From: JBGOTP01 sp041476545
GTDB taxonomy: Bacteria; Acidobacteriota; Vicinamibacteria; Vicinamibacterales; CAVVIG01
Reading direction: 5' to 3'
Assembly: GCA_041476545.1 (NCBI GenBank)
Contig: JBGOTP010000031.1
Coordinates: forward strand, 1 to 22,657
DNA length: 22,657 bases
The notes beneath the pieces were generated by a model. The model was not told the origin of the DNA. It worked only from the letters and a program-made list of their open reading frames with translations, and made no database searches. A program made the position numbers and the translations under genes. Position 1 is the first letter of the stretch; each line of letters starts with the position of its first letter. Below are positions 16,794-22,657 of the stretch, one piece after another.

Positions 16794-17813
16794 ATGACAC
16801 TTAAGTCCAGCCACATGTGGAAGGAATCGACCTCCACCGCGCGGCGGCTCAGCCCCACGGCTCGTGTGGTCTCGAAAGGGTCGCCCTCCAGCGAGGGCCG
16901 GGTCAGGATCGCCGTGCTGATCCCCTGCCACAACGAAGAGCTGACAGTCGGCAAGGTTGTCGATGATTTCTGCCGGGAGCTTCCCGATGCGCTGGTCGTT
17001 GTCTTGGACAACTGCTGCACCGACCAAACAGCCGCCATCGCCGCCAGCCACGGCGCAACGATCATCAAAGAGCCGCGTCAGGGCAAGGGATTCGTGGTCG
17101 AGAGCATGTTCGACCGAGTCGACGCTGACGTATACGTGATGGTTGACGGGGACGACACCTACGCTGCGGAATCGGTGCACGGTCTGCTCCAGCCGATTCT
17201 CTCCGGGGATGCGGACATGGTGGTGGGCACCCGATTGCAGATCCACACGGAGCAGTCGTTTCGGCCGCTTCACGTGCTGGGAAACAACCTGGTGCGCCGA
17301 TTGGTCAACTTGGTGGGCCACGCTCAGCTGACCGACATCATGAGCGGATATCGAGCCATGACGCATCGCGTCGCGTCCCGCCTGCCGATTGTCTCGTCGG
17401 GTTTCGAGATCGAGACCGAGATGACCCTTCAGATGCTCTATTACCGGATGAAGATTGTCGAAGTCCAAATCCCGTACCGCGAGCGGCCGACCGGAAGTGT
17501 GAGCAAGCTGAGGACTTTTTACGACGGCTTTCGAGTACTTTGGAAGATCTTCACCCTCTTCCGGAGCTTCAAGCCGCTCACCTTCTTTGGCGGTCTTGGG
17601 ATCGCGATGATGGCGCTGGCGCTTCTCGCGGGAATCGTCCCGATCCACGACTACCTCTCGGATCCGAACCACTACGTAAGTCATGTGCCCCGAGCCATTC
17701 TCGCGACCGGTCTGGTCATTCTGTCCGCCGGTTGCAGCTTCATGGGTGTACTTCTGCACGCCTTCAATTGGCGTCTCATGGAGATGCACAACGTGATGAC
17801 ACGCAGGCGGTGA
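16794..17813 (+). CDS. DPM1/polyprenyl-phosphate sugar synthase-like GT2
   Basis: A 339-residue protein. After about 38 variable residues the GT2 domain runs from IAVLIPCHNEE through VVVLDNCCTDQT and QGKGFVVES to YVMVDGDDTY (metal-binding Asp118-Gly-Asp-Asp121). VVGTRLQ, LTDIMSGYRAM and SSGFEIETEMTLQ follow, as in dolichyl- or undecaprenyl-phosphate sugar synthases. Two C-terminal hydrophobic segments (about residues 262-285 and 302-326) anchor it in the membrane. It would transfer a sugar from an NDP-sugar to polyprenyl phosphate. AAAGGTGA lies 7 nt before the ATG. It is flanked by the GT-C gene, which would use the product, and by a UPF0104 membrane protein. Confidence 0.88.
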   Translation: MTLKSSHMWKESTSTARRLSPTARVVSKGSPSSEGRVRIAVLIPCHNEELTVGKVVDDFCRELPDALVVVLDNCCTDQTAAIAASHGATIIKEPRQGKGFVVESMFDRVDADVYVMVDGDDTYAAESVHGLLQPILSGDADMVVGTRLQIHTEQSFRPLHVLGNNLVRRLVNLVGHAQLTDIMSGYRAMTHRVASRLPIVSSGFEIETEMTLQMLYYRMKIVEVQIPYRERPTGSVSKLRTFYDGFRVLWKIFTLFRSFKPLTFFGGLGIAMMALALLAGIVPIHDYLSDPNHYVSHVPRAILATGLVILSAGCSFMGVLLHAFNWRLMEMHNVMTRRR

Positions 17814-17876
17814 GAGGATGCACGACTTGAACGTCACGTTCTGGAAAATTCCAATGCGATCGGACGATCTTAAAAC

Positions 17877-18926
17877 ATGACGCGCCGACGGCTCGTCCTC
17901 ATAAACGTTGCGAAGGCTTCGTGCGTCGCGGTCTTCTTGTATTTGCTCGCGCGAAAGAATCTGATTTCGGTTGACGCGATGGGCCGTGCGCTGACCCAGT
18001 GGAATCACACGTTGCCGGCCTTCGCACTCTTGTCACTCACACCCGTGCTGGGAATCATTCGCTGGCGGTGGCTTCTTGCGGCGCAGAACATCCACCTCTC
18101 GTGGCTACGAACGACGCAGCTTACTCTGGTCGGCATGTTCTTTAACATGGTGCTGCCTGGTTCGGTGAGCGGCGACGTCCTGAAGGGCTGGCACGTAGCG
18201 CGAGACGCCCAAGGGCGTGGCGCGCAGGCCTTCGGAAGTGTTGTGTTCGACCGCGTCATGGGGCTGTCTGCCTTGGTTATGTTGTCGGCGGGCGCCCTCC
18301 TCTTGGGAGTCCATTCGCCATGGGCAGCCCGGCTGGCCGGCATCATCACGGTCTTCGGCGTCGCGGCGGCTGTCGCCGTGCTCGTGTTCTTCGGTTATCT
18401 GTTTACGGTCGGCGAGCTCAATGATCCGTTGCTCCGCATCCTTGTCCGGACGGAACGAAAGTGCGCCGCCGCCGGCGTTTTCAGGCGAACCTACGAGAGC
18501 ATCCGATCTTACCGTGCGCACCGTCAAATCGTGATTCGTGCGGTCGTGCTATCAATCATCATTCACGGCCTCGTGGGGCTGGCCTGTTTTCAGTTTGCTT
18601 GTGCCCTCGGCGAGACTCGCCTTTCGCCCCTGTCCCTGATGGCAGTCGTTCCCCTCGGGCTGTTGGTCACAGCGATCCCTATTTCCCCGGGGGCAGTCGG
18701 GACCGGTCATGCTGCGTTTCTGAGTTTGTTCCGCGTTCTGGGCTCTGAACGAGGAGCGGATGTCTTCAGTCTGTATCTGCTCTTCCAGTTTGTCGTTGGA
18801 GGACTCGGCGGGGTGGTCTACGTGTGGTTGCGGAACCACGATCGGGCGACCGACCTCGCTGGGCGGACCACGAGCACCTTATCGATCGTCGAGTCGTTTC
18901 ACGGCAGCGCAGACTTTAGCGCTTGA
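17877..18926 (+). CDS. UPF0104/lysylphosphatidylglycerol synthase-TM family membrane protein
   Basis: A 349-residue protein with about eight hydrophobic segments. It has the two family signatures: FFNMVLPGSVSGDVLKGW from about residue 88, and ITAIPISPGAVGTGHAAFL-like residues (AIPISPGAVGTGHAAF) in the C-terminal half. The family is the integral-membrane flippase-like part of MprF without the aminoacyl-transferase domain. Members are common in glycan clusters beside DPM1-like GT2 enzymes, and a role in moving lipid-linked sugars has been proposed. The ATG follows a 63-nt gap; no strong ribosome site is seen. Here it could flip the polyprenyl-phosphate sugar for the GT-C enzyme, but that is inference. 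Confidence 0.85.
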   Translation: MTRRRLVLINVAKASCVAVFLYLLARKNLISVDAMGRALTQWNHTLPAFALLSLTPVLGIIRWRWLLAAQNIHLSWLRTTQLTLVGMFFNMVLPGSVSGDVLKGWHVARDAQGRGAQAFGSVVFDRVMGLSALVMLSAGALLLGVHSPWAARLAGIITVFGVAAAVAVLVFFGYLFTVGELNDPLLRILVRTERKCAAAGVFRRTYESIRSYRAHRQIVIRAVVLSIIIHGLVGLACFQFACALGETRLSPLSLMAVVPLGLLVTAIPISPGAVGTGHAAFLSLFRVLGSERGADVFSLYLLFQFVVGGLGGVVYVWLRNHDRATDLAGRTTSTLSIVESFHGSADFSA

Positions 18927-18958
18927 CGGCGAAGTGACAGAGCCCCTGGTCATCAGAC

Positions 18959-20011
18959 ATGAAGCAATCCATTAAGACGAAATACGCGTACATCCTGGCC
19001 GCGAGCCATTCCGGTTCGACATTGCTCGCCATGCTGTTGAATTCGCACCCGGACGTGGCGACAGTCGGCGAACTGACGTCAGGCGCGCACCGAACGCTCG
19101 ACGGCTATCGCTGCTCGTGCCGGGAGCTGCTGACGGAATGTCGGTTCTGGCGGACGATCACCGCTGCAATGCAGCAGCACCATCCAGCCTTCAATTTGTC
19201 CAACTTCGGCATTCAATTCGAGGTTGAGTCGCCGCGGTGGCTCGCGCGACTGTTGCGCATCGAGCATCGGGGCAGGTTTCTCGAGGCCTGCCGGGACGCC
19301 GTACTGGCACTCTCGCCGTCCTGGCGCCGGCACTTCGCCCGCACGGCCGCCACGTGCGAGGAACTTGCGGGTCAGGTCCTCGGGCTCTCCGGCGCTCGCG
19401 TGCTCGTCGACTCGTCGAAGCTAGCGCATCGGCTGAAGTTTGTCCGGCGCATTGCCGGCCTGGATCTCAAGGTGATCCATCTGGTACGTGACGGGCGAGC
19501 GGTGGCTCTCACCTACATGGACACGGACAACTTCGCGGATTCGAGCGACCCGTCGCTCAGGCGCGGAGGACGAGGACCGGATGGCCCGCCGCAGCAACGA
19601 ACGCTTCACATGGAACACGCCGCCGATGAATGGCGGCGCTCCGTGCGATCCGCCGAGTTTGCGCTGGCGTGTCTCGACCGCACGCAGTGGATGCAGGTGC
19701 GCTACGAGGACCTCTGCTCGCGCCCCGACGAAACGCTGGCTCGGATCATCGCCTTTCTGGAGCTTGACCCCGCGAAGATCGTCAAACCTTTCCGCGCCGT
19801 CGAGCACCATGTCGTCGGCAACGGCATGCGCATGGACTCTGGCTCCGAGATTCGCCTGGACGAACGCTGGAAATCAGTCCTGGACGAATCCGACCTGGCC
19901 ACCTTCGAGCGCATCGCTGGCGCCATGAACCGACGCTACAGCGCGGCTCCAGTCGAGTCTTGCTCGCACGACTACGCTGCGAATCTGCTGGGCGCGGCAG
20001 GCAGACCATAG
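18959..20011 (+). CDS. PAPS-dependent sulfotransferase
   Basis: A 350-residue cytoplasmic protein with both PAPS-binding elements. The 5'-phosphosulfate loop is SHSGSTLLAMLLNSHPD (from Ser16), which also forms the first helix. The 3'-phosphate site is VIHLVRDGRA (Arg177), preceded by VDSSKLAHRLKF. QVRYEDLCSRPDETLARI is the usual C-terminal YEDL segment. It transfers sulfate from PAPS to a hydroxyl or amine. Within an EPS operon the likely acceptor is the polysaccharide or its lipid-linked precursor. The start is 32 nt after the previous gene. No sulfate-activation genes (cysDNC) are in the window. The family is secure; the acceptor is inferred. Confidence 0.88.
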   Translation: MKQSIKTKYAYILAASHSGSTLLAMLLNSHPDVATVGELTSGAHRTLDGYRCSCRELLTECRFWRTITAAMQQHHPAFNLSNFGIQFEVESPRWLARLLRIEHRGRFLEACRDAVLALSPSWRRHFARTAATCEELAGQVLGLSGARVLVDSSKLAHRLKFVRRIAGLDLKVIHLVRDGRAVALTYMDTDNFADSSDPSLRRGGRGPDGPPQQRTLHMEHAADEWRRSVRSAEFALACLDRTQWMQVRYEDLCSRPDETLARIIAFLELDPAKIVKPFRAVEHHVVGNGMRMDSGSEIRLDERWKSVLDESDLATFERIAGAMNRRYSAAPVESCSHDYAANLLGAAGRP

Positions 20012-20020
20012 TCTGCCTGT
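19997..20020 (+). terminator. Hairpin at the end of the sulfotransferase gene, possible terminator
   Basis: GCAGGCAGAC-CATA-GTCTGCCTGT forms a 10-bp stem with a 4-nt loop that overlaps the stop codon. The following bases are T-rich (TTGGATCCATTTATT) but lack a clean T run, so termination may be partial. Confidence 0.45.
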
Positions 20021-20029
20021 TGGATCCAT

Positions 20030-20069
20030 TTATTCCTCTCATCGACGACTTATTCCTCTCATTGACGAC
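20030..20069 (+). repeat. Two tandem 20-bp direct repeats upstream of the polymerase gene
   Basis: TTATTCCTCTCATCGACGAC is followed immediately by a second copy with one change (C to T in CATTGACG). The copies are two helical turns in period and lie 73-112 bp upstream of the sigma-54-like -24 element, a normal place for activator sites. An inverted repeat ACAGCT-GTT-AGCTGT lies at 20078-20092. Confidence 0.7.
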
Positions 20070-20141
20070 GGATGGAACAGCTGTTAGCTGTAACGCTTGT
20101 ATTGTGAGTCACTTACGCCCTATTTCGGCCTCGTAGCCAGG

Positions 20142-20157
20142 TGGACAGCTCTTTGCT
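20142..20157 (+). promoter_or_regulatory. Candidate sigma-54 (-24/-12) promoter of the polymerase-flippase unit
   Basis: The sequence is TGGACAGCTCTTTGCT: TGG at -24 and a perfect TTGCT at -12 with exact spacing. The GC is about 111 nt before the ATG at 20266. Repeats lie just upstream. Confidence 0.55.
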
Positions 20158-20265
20158 TTCTCCTTGGAGGATGACCTGCACCGCGGGAGGACTGAACCGC
20201 TTGGCCACTGGATGCCGCCGACTTCGCCGATTCGCGAAGGCCTTGTGCCGATCTAACACGCCGAC

Positions 20266-21831
20266 ATGATCCGCGAAACCCTACTCTGGGCCTTGGTTGC
20301 CGGCACCGTCATGTACGCATGGGTGGACTGGTTCCGGGCGTTGCTGGTGCTCATCCTGCTCATGGCCGTTTACCAGCATCCCGACATGCCCAGGGAATTG
20401 GCGGGCCTGCAGGGGTTGAACCCTTGGAATGTCCTGCTGGTCGGCGTCTGCCTCGCGTGGCTGGCCACGCGTTGGCGTGCGGGCAAGCCGTGGGACCTGC
20501 CTCGACCTATCACACTGTTACTGCTGATGTATGCCGGGCTCATGCTGGTCAGCTCGATCCGCGCGATTGTCGACCCCAATATGATGGCGAACCGGTTTTC
20601 GACAGTCGAAACAACCGGACAGATCGTCGGTGAACTTCTGTTCAACACCTTCAAGTGGATGATCTTGCCGATCCTGCTCTTCGATGGGTGCCGCGATCGG
20701 CGCCGTTTGAACGAAGCGCTCTTCTGCGTCCTGGCCGTGTATGTGCTCATCGCGTTGCAGGTCGCGAAGTACATGCCGCCACAGTTCGCGGTCGACGGTG
20801 ACACCCTCGCCCGCCGCGCGATCCGCGTGCTGGAAGTGGGCGTTGGCTATCACCGCGTGAACCTCTCCGCGATGCTGGCGGGTGCCTCGTGGGCCGTGTT
20901 CGCCACTCGGATTCAAATGAGCACCTGGCGGGCACGTCTGTTCACCGCAGTGACAGCGCTTTTCGTCGTCTATGCCCAAGCCATGACGGCCGGCCGAGCG
21001 GGCTACGTCGCGTGGGTTCTGGTCGGCCTCACGTTGTGCGTCTTGAGGTGGCGCCGATACCTGCTTGGCGTGCCAGTGATGATCCTCGCGATAGTGACCG
21101 TGGCTCCCGGCGTCAGCCAACGGATGCTTGCGGGGTTCTCAGAAGACACTCGTGACTCGAACCCGCGCGTCGAGCAGCAGTCGGACGGGGTGGTCGACTA
21201 CGCCAACGACGCAAACAAACTGGATGCGTATACGGTCACATCCGGACGGTCGGTCATCTGGCCCTTCGTCATTGCCAAAATCGAGCAGGCACCATGGGTG
21301 GGCTACGGCCGCATGGCCATGCAGCGTACTCGGTTGACGCAAGACCTCTGGGAGCGGTATGGGGAACCGTTCCCCCATCCTCACAACGCATACCTGGAGC
21401 TTCTGCTCGATAGCGGCGTGATCGGGGCCGCGTGCGTGCTCCCGTTCTACATCGCGATCACGTTTCAAGCGATGACCCTGTTCCGAGACTCTCGGAGTCC
21501 GACGTGTGTGGCGGTCGGCGGCGCGTGTCTGGCGGTCGTACTGTCCCTGCTCTATGGGGCTATCGGAAGCCAGACGTTCTATCCAAGGGAAGGATGGATG
21601 GGGATGTGGTGTCTGATCGGGCTGATGTTGCGTGTGCGCGTGCAACGATCACAGGCACTCTCCGCGCTTCAGGGATGCGGGCCCTCGGCGCCCGCGCGCT
21701 CTTTCACGTCGAGTCGCAACGACGTCAGAGGTGTCTCCGGCCAGCCCCCCGATCGCCCGATTCCCCACATGGACGATGTGTTGTGGCACGACATCGTGGC
21801 CATTCCCGTGCCATCAACCCAAGCAGCATGA
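20266..21831 (+). CDS. O-antigen ligase/polymerase family membrane protein (Wzy-like)
   Basis: A 521-residue polytopic protein with about ten hydrophobic segments. The large periplasmic loop before the C-terminal helices carries SGRSVIWPFVIAKI, VGYGRMAMQ and FPHPHNAYLELLLDSGVIG (His371, His373). This is the Wzy_C signature of the O-antigen ligase/polymerase family. It would join repeat units on the periplasmic side. About 70 polar residues follow the last helix. The ATG at 20266 has a poor ribosome site but gives an N-terminus leading directly into the first helix. A Wzx-type flippase follows 49 nt downstream, which favours a polymerase rather than a ligase role. Confidence 0.88.
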   Translation: MIRETLLWALVAGTVMYAWVDWFRALLVLILLMAVYQHPDMPRELAGLQGLNPWNVLLVGVCLAWLATRWRAGKPWDLPRPITLLLLMYAGLMLVSSIRAIVDPNMMANRFSTVETTGQIVGELLFNTFKWMILPILLFDGCRDRRRLNEALFCVLAVYVLIALQVAKYMPPQFAVDGDTLARRAIRVLEVGVGYHRVNLSAMLAGASWAVFATRIQMSTWRARLFTAVTALFVVYAQAMTAGRAGYVAWVLVGLTLCVLRWRRYLLGVPVMILAIVTVAPGVSQRMLAGFSEDTRDSNPRVEQQSDGVVDYANDANKLDAYTVTSGRSVIWPFVIAKIEQAPWVGYGRMAMQRTRLTQDLWERYGEPFPHPHNAYLELLLDSGVIGAACVLPFYIAITFQAMTLFRDSRSPTCVAVGGACLAVVLSLLYGAIGSQTFYPREGWMGMWCLIGLMLRVRVQRSQALSALQGCGPSAPARSFTSSRNDVRGVSGQPPDRPIPHMDDVLWHDIVAIPVPSTQAA

Positions 21832-21880
21832 AATTGACCTCGTCGACGAGGAAGATTGGAACTCCCCTCCGGTGAGCAAA

Positions 21881-22657
21881 ATGAGGATCGCCACGTTATC
21901 AAGCACGCGGCAATTGCCGTTTGTCGGGATCGCGCCGCCCGCAGCGGCGAGCACCCACGTTACCAAATCGACGGCCGGCGACGGTCGTGAGCGGCTGATT
22001 CACAACGTGATGTGGAGCTGGGCCGGTCACGCCGTGTTCATCGCGACCGGTTTCGTGATGCCGCGGTTCATCGACGGCCACCTCGGCCAGACGAGTCTCG
22101 GGATCTGGGATTTCGGATGGTCAATCGTCAGCTACTTCGGGCTGGCCGAGATCGGTATCGGGTCCTCTGTGAACCGTTATGTCGCCAAGTACCGGGCAGT
22201 GAAGGATACAGAGGCGTTGCGTCGGACCGTCTCGTCGGTCAACTGTTTTCAGATAGTCTCCGGCTGCGTCATCCTGATCGTGACCTCGCTCGTCGTGTGG
22301 AGGTTTTCGGAGCTGTTCGGCGCGCGGCTTGCCGACCGCACCGGTGACGCCCGGTGGATCCTGGCATTCCTCGGAGCCTCCATTGCGATCCAGACGGCTT
22401 TCGATTCCTTCCGAGGCGTGATCACCGGATGCCATCGCTGGGATCTCCACAATTCGATCAACGCCGGCTCTCAGGCCCTCACGACTGTTGCGATGATGGT
22501 GGCGATCAGTGCCGGCGGTGGGCTGCCAACACTCGCGGCCGTGTACTTCTGCGGGACGGTCCTGACGGAGGGCACGCGGTTCATCGTCGCCCGCCGAGTG
22601 TGCCCCGAGTTACTCCTTCGATGGCGGTATGTCTCTGTCGCAGAGATACGGACACTC
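21881..22657 (+). CDS. Wzx-type oligosaccharide flippase (partial, C-terminus beyond window)
   Basis: An open frame of 259 codons runs from ATG 21881 to the right edge without a stop. After about 43 polar residues come RLIHNVMWSWAGHAVFIATG and FVMPRFIDGHLGQTSLGIWD, the normal first helices of polysaccharide-transporter (MOP/Wzx) flippases. GLAEIGIGSSVNRYVAKYRA, the second-helix pattern with its charged residues, follows. Further helices are at FQIVSGCVILIVTSLVVW, WILAFLGASIAIQTAF and ALTTVAMMVAISAGGGL. GGTGAG lies just before the ATG; an in-frame GTG at 21872 is an alternative. It would flip the lipid-linked repeat unit to the periplasm for the polymerase upstream. Confidence 0.85.
   Translation, partial: MRIATLSSTRQLPFVGIAPPAAASTHVTKSTAGDGRERLIHNVMWSWAGHAVFIATGFVMPRFIDGHLGQTSLGIWDFGWSIVSYFGLAEIGIGSSVNRYVAKYRAVKDTEALRRTVSSVNCFQIVSGCVILIVTSLVVWRFSELFGARLADRTGDARWILAFLGASIAIQTAFDSFRGVITGCHRWDLHNSINAGSQALTTVAMMVAISAGGGLPTLAAVYFCGTVLTEGTRFIVARRVCPELLLRWRYVSVAEIRTL

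Noticed and set aside
16770..18008. 412-codon open frame on the minus strand opposite the DPM1-like and UPF0104 genes
   Set aside because: Composition is rich in His, Arg, Asp and Gln with no domain pattern, while the plus strand carries two clear families over the same bases; it is an antisense shadow of high-GC coding sequence.

Overview
The window is a 22.7-kb stretch of exopolysaccharide (EPS) biosynthesis genes joined to an exosortase/PEP-CTERM protein-sorting module. GC content is high, genes are tightly packed with ATGA/GTGA overlaps, and there is an outer-membrane-type TPR lipoprotein plus an exosortase. This points to a Gram-negative environmental bacterium. The protein style resembles Acidobacteriota (Vicinamibacteria-like), but that is an impression, not a demonstrated assignment. 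No rRNA, tRNA, insertion sequence, CRISPR array or integrase was seen.

Layout. Left arm (minus strand): a polysaccharide deacetylase running off the left edge (975..1) and, upstream of it, a heparinase II/III-type polysaccharide lyase (3198..1186). A divergent 589-bp intergenic region follows. On the plus strand come a small PEP-CTERM secreted protein (3788-4405) with a strong terminator; then prsT, exosortase and epsI (4726-8581); then a degenerate nucleotidyltransferase/beta-helix protein and a GT2 glycosyltransferase (8862-11112). After a gene-poor gap there is a long tightly packed run (11636-20011): an initiating phosphoglycosyltransferase fused to a degenerate nucleotidyltransferase and beta-helix, an unrecognised 399-aa protein, a WecG/TagA glycosyltransferase, a GT-C membrane glycosyltransferase, a DPM1-like GT2, a UPF0104 membrane protein and a sulfotransferase. 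A last unit holds an O-antigen polymerase/ligase-type protein and the start of a Wzx-type flippase cut by the right edge.

Inferred working. The phosphoglycosyltransferase loads the first sugar on the lipid carrier, and the WecG-type and GT2 enzymes extend it. The DPM1-like GT2 and the GT-C enzyme could add a sugar from a polyprenyl-phosphate donor on the periplasmic face. The sulfotransferase, and perhaps the deacetylase, modify the chain. Wzx/Wzy export and polymerise it, and the lyase trims it. The exosortase, EpsI and PrsT process PEP-CTERM proteins such as the adjacent one, which presumably work in the same matrix.

The most notable observation is regulatory. Seven transcription-unit starts in the window, on both strands, each carry an RpoN (sigma-54) -24/-12-like element with exact GG-N10-GC spacing, six of them with TTGC at -12. 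This suggests that the lyase, deacetylase, exosortase, PEP-CTERM and EPS assembly genes are one sigma-54 regulon.
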